Positions 23,605-32,214 of a DNA stretch of 35,020 nt are shown one piece after another. The notes under the pieces were generated by a model. It was not told the origin of the DNA and did no database searches. It saw nothing but the letters and a program-made list of their open reading frames with translations. Positions within the stretch are counted from its first letter, which is position 1; every line of letters begins with the position of its first letter. Made by a program: the position numbers and the translations under genes. Source of the stretch: Herbiconiux solani NBRC 106740 (GTDB lineage: Bacteria; Actinomycetota; Actinomycetes; Actinomycetales; Microbacteriaceae); NCBI RefSeq assembly GCF_001571005.1, contig NZ_BCST01000014.1, positions 1 to 35,020 of the forward strand, written 5' to 3'.

Positions 23605-24654
23605 TCAGCGGGTGACGCGGGCGAGGAAGTCGACGGTGGAGGTGAGCGCGGTGTGCGCCGCATCGAGGTCGAAGTGGAACTGGTACTCGTGCGGGAGGGC
23701 CGGCTCCTGGTCGTCCGGGTAGAAGACGTCCGTGACATCCACCCCCAGCCCGCTCAGCTTCTCGGACATCGGCACCGACTGGGTCGAGGTGAGCGGGTCG
23801 CTGTTGCCGCCCGAGATCCAGGTGGCCGGGAAGTCGCCGGTCACGTAGTCGAGCGTCGACATCTGGCTGCCGCCGGGGGTGTCGACCCAGTCGCGCTCGC
23901 CCAGGTACGACCACAGCGCGATCCGGAACCCCCAGCCGCCGACCCCGGGCGCGTTCGGGATGCCGGAGACGTCGTAGATGCCGCAGTCGAGAACGACCCC
24001 GCGCAACTGCTCGAGCCGGAGGGCCGGAGTCAGCCCCACCAGGGCCGCGTAGTCGGGGTTCGTGGTCACGACGGCGAGCTGGCTCGCGAGGTTGGCGCCG
24101 GCGGAGTCGCCGGCCAGCACGATCCGCTCCGGGTCGATGCGGTACTCGGCCGCGTGCTCGACCAGGAACGCGAGGGCGTCGTTCAACTGCGTGACCGCCG
24201 TCGGGTAGGCCACCTCGGGCGAGATCGAGTAGTTGAGCGAGACCGTCGTGTAGCCCTCGGCGGCGATCATCCGCACGTAGGGGCGCACCTCTTTCTTGTC
24301 GCCTGAGATCCAGGCGCCGCCGTGGATCCAGACGACCGTCGGCAGCGGCTCGGTGCCCGTGTCCGGGCTGAAGACGTCGAGGCTGGTCGAAGCACCCGCC
24401 GATTCGGCGGCATCCGGTGCGCTCGTGCCGTACGGGATGTCGAGCGTCTGCGTGATCCCGTCGACCGGGTCGAAGGGCTGCATGGTCGCGAGCGTCGATC
24501 GCGCGCCCTGCCCGAACAGCGCCCGGATGACCAGGGCCGCCGGCCACGGGCTGACCAGGAAGGCCACGACCCCGACCAGCACCACCGTGCCGAGCGCGAG
24601 CGGGATCATCCGCGACGGGCGCCGGTACCAGGGACGACGGGAACGAGTGGCCAC
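23605..24654 (-). CDS. Alpha/beta hydrolase of the HSL/esterase type with N-terminal membrane anchor
   Basis: This is a 349-residue hydrolase. A basic N-terminus (RSRRPWYRRPSR) and one hydrophobic helix (residues 16-45) act as a membrane anchor or uncleaved signal. The oxyanion motif is HGGAW (111-115), the nucleophile is Ser184 (GDSAG), an Asp is likely in SGGNSDPLTS, and a His is likely in LPHEYQFHFD. The shape resembles the carboxylesterase/lipase HSL group acting on short-chain esters. The likely location is outside the membrane. It is a single gene between the molybdenum hydroxylase operon and the MMPL exporter. Confidence 0.88.
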   Translation of the reverse strand: MATRSRRPWYRRPSRMIPLALGTVVLVGVVAFLVSPWPAALVIRALFGQGARSTLATMQPFDPVDGITQTLDIPYGTSAPDAAESAGASTSLDVFSPDTGTEPLPTVVWIHGGAWISGDKKEVRPYVRMIAAEGYTTVSLNYSISPEVAYPTAVTQLNDALAFLVEHAAEYRIDPERIVLAGDSAGANLASQLAVVTTNPDYAALVGLTPALRLEQLRGVVLDCGIYDVSGIPNAPGVGGWGFRIALWSYLGERDWVDTPGGSQMSTLDYVTGDFPATWISGGNSDPLTSTQSVPMSEKLSGLGVDVTDVFYPDDQEPALPHEYQFHFDLDAAHTALTSTVDFLARVTR

Positions 24655-24736
24655 GGGTCGAACATACCGGGGCGCAGGCCGCTCAGCCGGTCAGGGGCCG
24701 ACGCCGCTCCGGCCGGGCCGCCGCTCCGGCAACCGG

Positions 24737-27253
24737 TCACGACGCCAGCGGCACCCCACCGGTCTGCACGCCCGGGTGGTCGCGCTCGAGTGCGGCGCCC
24801 TCCATGTCGACGTTCGGGATGATGCGGTCCAGCCACCGCGGCAGCCACCACGCGGCCCCGCCCAGTAGGTGCATGAGGGCCGGCATCAGCAGCATCCGCA
24901 CCACGAAGGCGTCGAGCAGCACGCCGAACGCGAGGCCGAAACCGATCGAGCGGATGATCGTCGACTCCGAGAAGATAAACCCGCCGAACACGGAAACCAT
25001 GATCAGCGCCGCCGCCGTGACGACCGATCGCCCGGCCCGGAAGCCCTGCGCCACCGCGAGCCGCGCCGGCGACCCGTGCACGAAGGCCTCGCGCATCCCC
25101 GACGCGAGGAACAACTGGTAGTCCATCGCCAGCCCGAACAGGATGCCCACCAGGATCACCGGCAGGAAGCTCAGGATGGGCCCGGTGCTGTGCAGCCCGA
25201 TCAGCGAGGCGCCCCAGCCGAACTGGAACACCGACACGATCAGGCCGTAGGTCGCGAACAGCGACAGCACGAACCCGCCGGTCGCGATCAGCGGCACGAG
25301 CAGCGACCGGAACACCACGATCATGATCAGGAGCGACAGCCCGACCACGACGACGAGGTAGATGGGCAGCACGTCGGCCAGCGCCTCGGAGATGTCGATG
25401 TTCGTCGCGGCCTGCCCGGCGACGCCGAGCGTGATGCCGCCCGCCTGCTCGGGCAGCGCCCGGATGTCCTTCACCAGCGTCTCGGTCGACAGGCTGTTCG
25501 GGCCCTCGGCCGGCAGCACCTGGAAGGCGAGCAGCGTGTTGTCGTCCGAGGCGGCGACCGGCGCGACCGCGACGACGTCGGTGAGGTCGGAGAGGGTCTG
25601 CGCGACCTGCACCTGCGTCTTCAGCAGATCGTCGGCGCTCACTCCGCCGGGAACATCGGCGGTGACCAGGAGCGGTCCGTTCGCTCCGGCGCCGAACTCG
25701 TCCTCGACGACGGTGAAGGCCGCCTGGCTGGTCGACCCCTCCGGCTCGCTCGACCCGTCGGGCAGGCCCAGGCGCATCGACAGCGACGGGATGGCGACGA
25801 CCAGCAGCACCACGATCGACACGAGCGCGGTCACGACCGCCCGCCCGGTCGACATCGGCTTCACGGCGGCGCCGCCCACGTGCTTCCGGCCGATCCGCGA
25901 GCGGGCTCGGCGGCTGAGCAAACGGGTTCCGACCAGGCCGAGGATGGCGGGCGCCAGTGTGACGGCGACGAGCACCGCGACGGCCACGCAGACCGCGCCG
26001 ACGGTGCCCATGAGGCCCAGGAAGGGCACGCCGGTGATGTTGAGCGCGAGGAGGGCGACGATCACCGTCGAGCCGGCGAAGACGACGGCGGTTCCCGAGG
26101 TGCCGGTGGCCAGACCGATCGACTCGCGCACCGGCACCCCGCCGATCAGCTGCTTGCGGTGCCGGTTGACGATGAACAGGGAGTAGTCGATGCCGACCGC
26201 GAGGCCGAGCATCACGCCGAGCACGGGGGTGACCGAGGCCATGTCGACCACGCCGGAGAAGGCGAGCGACGCCGTGACCCCGACACCGACGCCGACGATC
26301 GCGGTCACGATCGGCAGGGAGGCGGCGATCAGGGATCCGAGCATGACGATCAGCACGATGGCGGCGAAGACCAGCCCGACGACCTCGCCGATGCCGAAGA
26401 TCTCCGGAACGCCCTGGGCGATGTCGGTGCCGAAGTCGACCTGCGCGCCGTCGACCGGGGCGTCACGGAAGTGGGCGATCGTGGCCTGCTTGACCTCCTC
26501 CGAGAGCTCGAGCCGCGGGTCGACGAACGAGACGTTGACGATCGCGGTCGAGCCGTCGGCCGAGACGACGCCGATGCCGTCCGTGATACCGAGGAGGGTG
26601 GAGCCGAGGTCGGCCTGCTCGGACTGGGTGTCGAGCTCGGTGCGCGACTGATCGAGCTCGGTCTGCTGCTGCTGGAGGGCGGCCGACTGCGCGTCCAGCT
26701 GCGCCTTCTGGGCGTCGAGCGCGGCCAGTTCGGCTTCGCCGGCTCCGGCGGCGACTGCGGCGGCCCGGGCGTCGGACAGCTGCTGCTGGCCCGTGGCGAG
26801 CTGCGCGGCACCCGCATCGAGCTGCGTCTGGCCGGCCTCGAGCTGGGTGCGGCCGGCAGCGATCTGGGCCTGGCCCGAGGTCAGCTGGGCGGCCTGCTGG
26901 GCCTGCTGCGCCTGGGCGGCGAAGGGATCGACGACCGCGGCGACACCGTCGAGATCCTCGGCGCTGGCGGCGAGCGCCGAGATGTCCTGCTTCTGCTGGT
27001 CGGTGAAGGCCTCGCCGTTCATGGTGCGGTAGACCACCGTTCCGGTGCCGCCGGCGGTGTCGGGGAGCTTCTCGGCGAGCTGGTCGGTGACCGCGCCGGA
27101 GGCCGTGCCGGGGATGTCGAAGCTGTTGCTCAGCGTGCCGCCGAAGCCGAGGAAGGCGCCGACCCCGAGACCGAGGATCACGACCCAGGCGGCGATGACG
27201 GCCCACGCCCGCCGTGCGGCGAACGAACCCAGACGGTACAGCAGTGAAGCCAC
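24737..27253 (-). CDS. MMPL family exporter with heptad-repeat coiled coil
   Basis: This is an 838-residue RND-type exporter of the MMPL family, moving lipids or hydrophobic compounds with proton force. There are about 12 membrane helices, and the proton-relay motif GIDYSLFIVNRHR is present in the first half, with a matching GLAMDYQLFLASGMRE in the second. Between TM1 and TM2 there is a Gln-rich coiled coil (about 113-213). Residues 127-161 form five repeats of the 7-residue unit GxxQLxx. Start GTG 27253 has GGGAGA upstream. The TATGAT box (27277-27282) is its -10. Divergent from a TetR gene, which probably represses it. Confidence 0.92.
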   Translation of the reverse strand: MASLLYRLGSFAARRAWAVIAAWVVILGLGVGAFLGFGGTLSNSFDIPGTASGAVTDQLAEKLPDTAGGTGTVVYRTMNGEAFTDQQKQDISALAASAEDLDGVAAVVDPFAAQAQQAQQAAQLTSGQAQIAAGRTQLEAGQTQLDAGAAQLATGQQQLSDARAAAVAAGAGEAELAALDAQKAQLDAQSAALQQQQTELDQSRTELDTQSEQADLGSTLLGITDGIGVVSADGSTAIVNVSFVDPRLELSEEVKQATIAHFRDAPVDGAQVDFGTDIAQGVPEIFGIGEVVGLVFAAIVLIVMLGSLIAASLPIVTAIVGVGVGVTASLAFSGVVDMASVTPVLGVMLGLAVGIDYSLFIVNRHRKQLIGGVPVRESIGLATGTSGTAVVFAGSTVIVALLALNITGVPFLGLMGTVGAVCVAVAVLVAVTLAPAILGLVGTRLLSRRARSRIGRKHVGGAAVKPMSTGRAVVTALVSIVVLLVVAIPSLSMRLGLPDGSSEPEGSTSQAAFTVVEDEFGAGANGPLLVTADVPGGVSADDLLKTQVQVAQTLSDLTDVVAVAPVAASDDNTLLAFQVLPAEGPNSLSTETLVKDIRALPEQAGGITLGVAGQAATNIDISEALADVLPIYLVVVVGLSLLIMIVVFRSLLVPLIATGGFVLSLFATYGLIVSVFQFGWGASLIGLHSTGPILSFLPVILVGILFGLAMDYQLFLASGMREAFVHGSPARLAVAQGFRAGRSVVTAAALIMVSVFGGFIFSESTIIRSIGFGLAFGVLLDAFVVRMLLMPALMHLLGGAAWWLPRWLDRIIPNVDMEGAALERDHPGVQTGGVPLAS

Positions 27254-27276
27254 GTGATCTCCCTCAGACCCGATTG

Positions 27277-27282
27277 ATCATA
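27277..27282 (-). promoter_or_regulatory. -10 box of the MMPL exporter gene
   Basis: On the minus strand the hexamer reads TATGAT, 23 bases before the GTG at 27253, leaving a 17-base leader with GGGAGA. It is in the 68-base gap shared with the TetR gene, so a TetR dimer there would cover both promoters. No clean operator palindrome was recognised. Confidence 0.5.
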
Positions 27283-27321
27283 CGTGACGTCTCGTCTCGT
27301 TCCTGGCGCTACCCTGAGTGC

Positions 27322-27915
27322 GTGACTGAGCATCGGAGCGGCCCCGTGCGGAGCGCCGCCGCGCGCGAGGCGATCCTCGCCGCCACCGCGCGACAGTTCC
27401 AGCTGCGGGGCTACGACAACCTGACGATCGAGGGCATCGCGAAGGAGGCGGGGGTCGGCAAGCAGACGATCTACCGCTGGTGGCCCTCGCGCGGCGCGCT
27501 GATCGCCGAGTGCCTGACCGACGGCCGGCTGTTCCCGGTCGACTTCGACATCCCCGTGTCCGGCCCGGTTCTCGACGACGTCGAGACCTGGCTCGACCGG
27601 GTGCTCGCCGTGCTGCACTCCCCCGGGGGCAGCGGGCTCCTGCGCTCCCTGGTCGCGGCGGCCGCCGAGGACGACGCGGTCGGCCAGCACCTGTCCGAGG
27701 GCATCGGCGTCGAGCAGTCGCTGCACACCCGGTTGACCCTCGCGGTCCGCGCCGGCGAACTGCCCGCCGACGCCCCGGTCGACCAGCTCGGCTCCGCCAT
27801 CCTCGGCGCGATCATCGTGCAGGCGCTCGGTCGCGAGGAGGCGGATGCGGAGGGGCTGCGCGAGCTGGTGCGGTTCCTACTCCGGCCGGACGGGCAGGCG
27901 GGTTCGAGCGCCTGA
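27322..27915 (+). CDS. TetR family transcriptional regulator
   Basis: This is a 197-residue repressor. The N-terminal helix-turn-helix is AILAATARQFQLRGYDNLTIEGIAKEAGVGKQTIYRWWPSRGALIAECL, with the YRWW recognition-helix variant found in TetR/AcrR exporters' regulators. The C-terminal ligand domain is followed by a short Ser-rich end. GTG 27322 has TACCCT six bases before it and no Shine-Dalgarno site, so it is probably leaderless. It is divergent from the MMPL exporter, the usual arrangement of repressor and efflux pump. Confidence 0.92.
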   Translation: MTEHRSGPVRSAAAREAILAATARQFQLRGYDNLTIEGIAKEAGVGKQTIYRWWPSRGALIAECLTDGRLFPVDFDIPVSGPVLDDVETWLDRVLAVLHSPGGSGLLRSLVAAAAEDDAVGQHLSEGIGVEQSLHTRLTLAVRAGELPADAPVDQLGSAILGAIIVQALGREEADAEGLRELVRFLLRPDGQAGSSA

Positions 27916-28013
27916 CCCATCAAGGGGCGTGCAGTAGAGCGGCACACCTTGTGCAGTGAGGCTGAATGCGAGAGATTGGACGGGCATCCACCGAATCGAA
28001 GGAGATTCCGCCC

Positions 28014-28787
28014 ATGATCGATCTCACCGGAAAACTGGCCGTGGTCACCGGAGGCGCCCAGGGCATCGGAGCCGCCACGAGCGCCCGCCTCGCCGCTTCG
28101 GGTGCCGACGTCGTGATCGCCGATGCGCGGCCCGACGCGGCCGAGGCCACCGCCGCCGAGCTGAACAGCAAAGCGGGTGGAGGCGCAGGCACCGTGCACG
28201 CCCGCCCGGTCGACGTGGCCGACAGCGCCTCGGTGCGCGCGCTCGTCCAGTCGGTCACCGCCGAGTTCGGCCGCCTCGACATCTGGGTGAACAACGCCGG
28301 AGTCGTCGAGGACTCCCCCGCCGTCGACCTCGCCGACGAGGTCTGGCAGCGCACGATCGACATCGACCTGACCGGCACCTTCTACGGCGCCCGCGAGGCC
28401 GGCCGGTTCATGTGCGCGAACGGCGGCGGATCCATCGTCAACATCTCCTCGATCGCCGCCTTCCGCGCGACCCGGCCCGAGCATCACGTGGCCTACGACG
28501 TCTCGAAGGCCGCGGTCGCGCACATGGCGAAGGTGCTCGCCTCCGAGTGGGCCGAGAAGCGGGTGCGGGTCAATGCGGTCGCGCCCGGGTACACGAACAC
28601 CGAGATCCTCAAGGGCGTGGGCAGCGCCGACCCCGCGACCATGGAGCTGTGGCTCTCGCAGGTGCCCGAGCACCGCTTGATCGAGCCGTCCGAGATCGCG
28701 AACGTGATCGCCTTCCTGGTGTCGGATGCGGCGAGCGCCATCACCGGCCAGGTCGTGCACGCCGACGCCGGGTACACCGCGTGGTGA
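28014..28787 (+). CDS. Short-chain dehydrogenase/reductase (SDR family)
   Basis: This is a 257-residue classical SDR. The coenzyme loop is TGGAQGIG (residues 12-19), NNAG is at 93-96, and the catalytic residues are Ser145/146, Tyr161 and Lys165 (YDVSK). IADARP after strand 2 has an Asp, which favours NAD. The C-terminal GQVVHADAGYTAW is usual. The ATG at 28014 is preceded by AAGGAGA, so the in-frame ATG at 27966 is less likely. The substrate is unknown. The upstream 98-base gap holds no clear promoter. A hairpin follows the stop. Confidence 0.92.
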   Translation: MIDLTGKLAVVTGGAQGIGAATSARLAASGADVVIADARPDAAEATAAELNSKAGGGAGTVHARPVDVADSASVRALVQSVTAEFGRLDIWVNNAGVVEDSPAVDLADEVWQRTIDIDLTGTFYGAREAGRFMCANGGGSIVNISSIAAFRATRPEHHVAYDVSKAAVAHMAKVLASEWAEKRVRVNAVAPGYTNTEILKGVGSADPATMELWLSQVPEHRLIEPSEIANVIAFLVSDAASAITGQVVHADAGYTAW

Positions 28788-28790
28788 GCG

Positions 28791-28840
28791 GGCGGTAGCG
28801 AGGCCGCGCGGGCATCGGCCGGGCCTCGCTGGCGTCCGCC
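28791..28840. terminator. Bidirectional terminator between SDR and AraC genes
   Basis: AGCGAGGCC (28797-28805) and GGCCTCGCT (28822-28830) form a perfect 9-bp stem over a 16-base GC-rich loop. GGCGG (28791-28795) and CCGCC (28836-28840) can lengthen it after a mismatched step. It lies between two convergent genes. Confidence 0.6.
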
Positions 28841-28841
28841 C

Positions 28842-29747
28842 TCAGCCCCCGTGCCGGCGGCGCCACTGCGCCGGCGTCATCGCTTCGACCGCCTTGAACA
28901 CCCGGATGAACGTGGTCGGGTCGGGATAGCCGGCCCGCGCCCCGACCTCCCTCACCTGGTCGGTGGTGGTCTCGAGGAGCAACCGCGCCCGGGCGAGACG
29001 GAGCCGGCGGGTCACCGCACCCAGGGTCTCCGGTTCATCCTCGAACGCGGCGTGCAGGGTGCGGACCGAGACGTGCAGCGCGGCCGCCACGGCCGCCGCC
29101 GACGACAGGGCGGGGTGCGTGTACACCCCGTCGAGGTGCCGCCGGGCGGCCTCGGCGAGCGCCGATCGGTCGGCGGCGGTGCCGGCGCGGGTTCGGGGAG
29201 GCGGGGCGGGCTCGACGACCCGGCCGCCGCGTTCCCGCGCCAGCATCCGGATCGCATCGACGATCGCCTGTGAGACCGACCCCGCCGGGCCCTCGTCGGC
29301 GCGCTGGAGCAGCGTCTCGAGCGCGCTGCCCACGGGCGCCGTGCGAGAGACCGGGCGGCTCGCCAGCGCATGGATCGTGCCGCCCGAGAGCCCGAGCCGC
29401 GCGGCCGGGACCTGCACGATCGTGGTGCGGAAGGCAACCGGGTACACGAACTCGAACGGGCGGCTGACGTCGTAGACGACGAGCTCGCCTGCTGCGACGG
29501 TCGTCTCGCGGCCGCGCTGGCGCAGGATCAGCCGGCCCGCGTGCACGAGCTGCACCTGGGCGCTCTCGCGCTGTCGGGCGGGCACCTCGTCGAGCTCGGC
29601 GGCGACGGTCTGGGCGACGGAGTCGATCCGCGACATCGCGAGGTCGTCGAAGGTGTGCCGCGACATCCGCCGGTGCGCCGGCACGTCGCGCAGGGTGCGC
29701 GCGGTCATCTGCACGAGCACGCAGGCCTCGTTCGAGGGCAGCAGCAC
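28842..29747 (-). CDS. AraC family transcriptional regulator (AraC_binding_2 type)
   Basis: This is a protein of about 301 residues. The N-terminal sensor-like domain (residues 40-185) matches the AraC_binding_2 type (RDVPAHRRMSRHTFDDLAMSRIDSVAQTVAAEL and RGRETTVAAGELVVYDVSRPFEF). The C-terminal double helix-turn-helix (about 205-300) ends with VGARAGYPDPTTFIRVFKAVEAMTPAQWRRR, the AraC family signature. GTG 29747 is taken as the start because GGGAG lies 6 bases before it, and ATG 29708 is an alternative. The reading frame stays open much further upstream, but that part is shadow of the hydrolase gene. It probably controls the divergent alpha/beta hydrolase. Confidence 0.85.
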   Translation of the reverse strand: MLLPSNEACVLVQMTARTLRDVPAHRRMSRHTFDDLAMSRIDSVAQTVAAELDEVPARQRESAQVQLVHAGRLILRQRGRETTVAAGELVVYDVSRPFEFVYPVAFRTTIVQVPAARLGLSGGTIHALASRPVSRTAPVGSALETLLQRADEGPAGSVSQAIVDAIRMLARERGGRVVEPAPPPRTRAGTAADRSALAEAARRHLDGVYTHPALSSAAAVAAALHVSVRTLHAAFEDEPETLGAVTRRLRLARARLLLETTTDQVREVGARAGYPDPTTFIRVFKAVEAMTPAQWRRRHGG

Positions 29748-29939
29748 GACCGACTCCCGTCCGGGCCGGAGGGCCCCGGCACCAGGATTCCACAGCGCCC
29801 GTCGTGGCCGTTCGTCAATCGTCGCAAAATCGGCGTTTCCCGCACGATCGGCCGACGGAATCCGGGGGAGGGTCGCGCGGCGACGGTCGTGCGGCGCAGA
29901 GTGGAGGCCTCCCGTCAACCCGACCCCAGGAGCATCCTC
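29748..29939. other. Divergent regulatory region of AraC and hydrolase genes
   Basis: This 192-base gap is relatively AT-rich around 29810-29840 (CAATCGTCGCAAAATCGG). GGATTCC (29785-29791) and its complement GGAATCC (29857-29863) lie 65 bases apart, which could be half-sites for a looping regulator or chance. No convincing -35/-10 pair was seen. Confidence 0.3.
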
Positions 29940-30662
29940 ATGTCGACCACCCCCGCCCCCACCATCGTGCTCGTGCACGGCGCCTTCGCCGACGCCGCCA
30001 GCTGGGCCCCCGTCACCCTCCGCCTGCTCGAAGCCGGGCACACCGTGCTCGTGCCGCCGGTGTTCAACCGCAGCCTGATCGGCGACTCGGCCTACATCCG
30101 CTCGTTCGTCGAGCAGATCGACGGGCCCGTGCTGCTCGCCGGCCACTCCTACGGCGGAGCCGTGATCACCGTCGCCGGTGCCGCCGAGAACGTCGTCGGC
30201 CTGGTCTACGTGGCCGGCTACGCCCTCGACGAGGGTGAGAGCCTCGGCCAGCTGCAGGGCGGGTTCCCCGACTCCGAGCTCGCCGCGAACCTCGTGTACT
30301 CGCCGTACCCGGTCGAAGGGGGCGAGCCCGGCACCGACGTCTCGGTGAAGATCGACGCGTTCCCGCAGGTCTTCGCCGCCGGCGTGCCGGACGACACCGC
30401 GCGCGTGCTCGCCGTCTCGCAGCGCCCGCTGGCCGCGGTCGCGTTCTCCGAGAACGCCCCGGTCGCGGCATGGAAGACCAAGCCGTCCTGGGGCATCGTC
30501 TCCAGCGCCGACCACACGATCAACCCCGACGTCGAGCGCTTCGGCTACAAGCGCGCCGGCGCCCGCACGGTGACCGAGATCGACGCACCGCACCTCGTGA
30601 TGCAGACCCACCCCGCCGAGGTCGCCGCGGTGATCACGGCCGCGATCGCCGACCTGGGCTGA
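29940..30662 (+). CDS. Alpha/beta hydrolase
   Basis: This is a 240-residue soluble hydrolase of the small esterase-like type (similar in layout to the plant methyl esterase/salicylate-binding protein group often found in bacteria). The oxyanion loop is LVHGAF (11-16), the nucleophile is Ser70 in GHSYGG (68-73), and the His is in DAPHLVMQTHP (about residue 225). There is no cap domain large enough to indicate a lipase. The ATG at 29940 is preceded by AGGAG. It faces the AraC gene, which may induce it. The substrate is unknown. Confidence 0.9.
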   Translation: MSTTPAPTIVLVHGAFADAASWAPVTLRLLEAGHTVLVPPVFNRSLIGDSAYIRSFVEQIDGPVLLAGHSYGGAVITVAGAAENVVGLVYVAGYALDEGESLGQLQGGFPDSELAANLVYSPYPVEGGEPGTDVSVKIDAFPQVFAAGVPDDTARVLAVSQRPLAAVAFSENAPVAAWKTKPSWGIVSSADHTINPDVERFGYKRAGARTVTEIDAPHLVMQTHPAEVAAVITAAIADLG

Positions 30663-30714
30663 GCGGCGTCGTCGGCCGGCTGGCCCGCCCCGCGCGGCTC
30701 GGAAGCTCGCGCAC

Positions 30715-30720
30715 TAGCGT
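30715..30720 (+). promoter_or_regulatory. -10 box of the DUF5996 gene, leaderless type
   Basis: TAGCGT (30715-30720) is followed by GAAGAC and then ATG 30727, with no ribosome site. The same TAGCGTGAAG occurs before the gene starting at 16346, supporting a leaderless promoter. Confidence 0.45.
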
Positions 30721-30726
30721 GAAGAC

Positions 30727-31620
30727 ATGAGCGCATCCGGAACGGGCTGGCCGGCCCTGGCCACCGAGGAATGGACCGACACCCGCACGACCCTGCACAT
30801 GTGGGTACAGATCGTCGGCAAGATCAGGATGGCGTTCGCGCCCATGCTGAACCACTGGTGGCAGGTGCCGCTGTACGTGACGGCCCGCGGGCTCTCGACC
30901 GGGCCAGTGCCGTACGAGAACGACCTGTTCGAGATCGAGTTCGACCTCGTGCGGCACCGTCTCGATCTCCGGCGGAGCGACGGGCGCACCGAGGGCTTCG
31001 CGCTCGAACCGATGCCCGTCTCGCTGTTCCACGACCGGGTGATGGATGCACTGGGTGCGCTCGGCGTGACCGTCGCCATCCACGGTGTCCCCAACGAGGT
31101 CGACCCGGCGATCCCCTTCGTCGACGACACCGAGCACTGCTCGTACGACGCCTCCGCGGTGACCCGGTTCTGGCGGCAGCTGATCCAGGCCGAGCGGGTG
31201 CTGACCGTGTTCCGCTCGGAGTTCACGGGCAAGGCGAGCCCCGTGCACTTCTTCTGGGGAGCCATGGATCTCGCGGTCACGCGGTTCTCGGGGCGGCGCG
31301 CCCCCGAGCATCCGGGTGGCGTACCGAACTGCCCGGACCACGTGATGGTCGAGGGCTACTCGCACGAGATCAGCAGCGCGGGGTTCTGGCCGGGCGGCGG
31401 GGCCGAGGGGGCGTTCTACTCGTACGCCTACCCGGCACCTCCCGGGTTCTCGGAGGCCCCGGTGCCGGCCGAAGCGCGGTACGACGAGACGCTCGGCGAG
31501 TTCGTGCTGCCGTACGAGGCGGTTCGGGCGGCGGCGGATCCGGATGCGCTGGTCGCGTCGTTCCTGAACGCGACGTTCGAGGCGGCGCGGGGGCTCGGGG
31601 CGTGGCCTGAGCAGGCGTAG
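30727..31620 (+). CDS. DUF5996 family protein
   Basis: This is a 297-residue soluble protein. The family hallmarks are EEWTDTRTTLHMWVQIVGKIRMAFAPMLNHWWQVPLYVTARGL at the N-terminus, and SPVHFFWGAMDLAVTRFSGR and SHEISSAGFWPGG later on. The domain has no known biochemical activity. The conserved His and Trp residues suggest an enzyme, but that is an inference. It has its own -10 box and does not appear to depend on the upstream hydrolase gene. It ends 3 bases from the convergent gene with no terminator. Confidence 0.85.
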   Translation: MSASGTGWPALATEEWTDTRTTLHMWVQIVGKIRMAFAPMLNHWWQVPLYVTARGLSTGPVPYENDLFEIEFDLVRHRLDLRRSDGRTEGFALEPMPVSLFHDRVMDALGALGVTVAIHGVPNEVDPAIPFVDDTEHCSYDASAVTRFWRQLIQAERVLTVFRSEFTGKASPVHFFWGAMDLAVTRFSGRRAPEHPGGVPNCPDHVMVEGYSHEISSAGFWPGGGAEGAFYSYAYPAPPGFSEAPVPAEARYDETLGEFVLPYEAVRAAADPDALVASFLNATFEAARGLGAWPEQA

Positions 31621-31623
31621 GGG

Positions 31624-32214
31624 TCAGCTGGGGCTGGTAAGTGTCGTGTCGGCGGGGACGTCGAGGTGCACGATCCAGCCGGCCGGGACGCGTTGCTCGG
31701 CGTGCGTCTCGTCGTGATCTGGTGGTCGTTCTGCCCTGGCCACCGCGTACCAGCCGCCCGTCGACGGGATGAACACCCGGGGGTCTGAGGGGTCGGGCGG
31801 TGACATGCGCCTGGGTGGCGTTGGTGCGGCCGGAGTCGCATCCTCAAACGTGATGGTCGTGCGACCGGGGACCTCGTCCACCGGAGTCGACGTGGACTCA
31901 CCCAGCACGTTCGTCCACGGGCCCGCCGGGTCGGGGCGGTGCTTGCGCTGACTCATCGCGCGGATCGCCACGACCCGTCCGGTGATCGGCGCCAGAGGCC
32001 CGACGTCGGTGCCCCCATGATGGGTCTCGGCGAAGTCGACGCCCTCGGCCTCGGCGGGGCCGAAGAACTCCCGGTTGCCGTCGCCGGCCCAGAACACGTC
32101 CCAGGTGACGGTGTCGCCCACCCGGAAGGCGGCGCCGCAGCAGCCCTGCTCCCAGCCGGAGACGGTCACGCCGATGCGGGTCGTGCCGCTGCCGGTGGGG
32201 TCAGCGGCGGTCAT
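31624..32214 (-). CDS. DUF6578-like protein
   Basis: This is a 196-residue soluble protein. The N-terminal domain has VTVSGWEQGCCGAAFRVGDTVTWDVFWA with a Cys-Cys pair, and AETHHGGTDVGPLAPITGRVVAI, both of the DUF6578 pattern. The middle and C-terminus are Pro/Ser/Thr-rich. The family function is unknown. The ATG at 32214 has GAAGGGA upstream and begins 14 bases inside the end of the upstream gene, so the two are co-translated. The naming is from memory of the motif and may be imprecise. Confidence 0.6.
   Translation of the reverse strand: MTAADPTGSGTTRIGVTVSGWEQGCCGAAFRVGDTVTWDVFWAGDGNREFFGPAEAEGVDFAETHHGGTDVGPLAPITGRVVAIRAMSQRKHRPDPAGPWTNVLGESTSTPVDEVPGRTTITFEDATPAAPTPPRRMSPPDPSDPRVFIPSTGGWYAVARAERPPDHDETHAEQRVPAGWIVHLDVPADTTLTSPS

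Noticed and set aside
24700-24736. GCCGCTCCGGC repeated twice after the MMPL gene
   Set aside because: Short GC-rich direct repeat between genes without pairing structure or wider occurrence in the window, so no function was claimed.
24869-27247. A 792-codon open frame opposite the MMPL exporter gene
   Set aside because: It lies on the complementary strand of a clear membrane exporter, has a highly charged, low-complexity product, and is typical of open antisense frames in GC-rich genomes.
27284-27294. GTGACGTCTCG shared between the right arm of hairpin copy 2 (7818-7828) and the TetR/MMPL gap
   Set aside because: The 11-base match is single and lacks the hairpin partner, so it is more likely chance or a GACGTC-containing coincidence.
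29748-30611. Upstream extension of the AraC gene frame
   Set aside because: The frame is open far past 29747, but that part opposes the alpha/beta hydrolase gene and its intergenic region and shows no domain.
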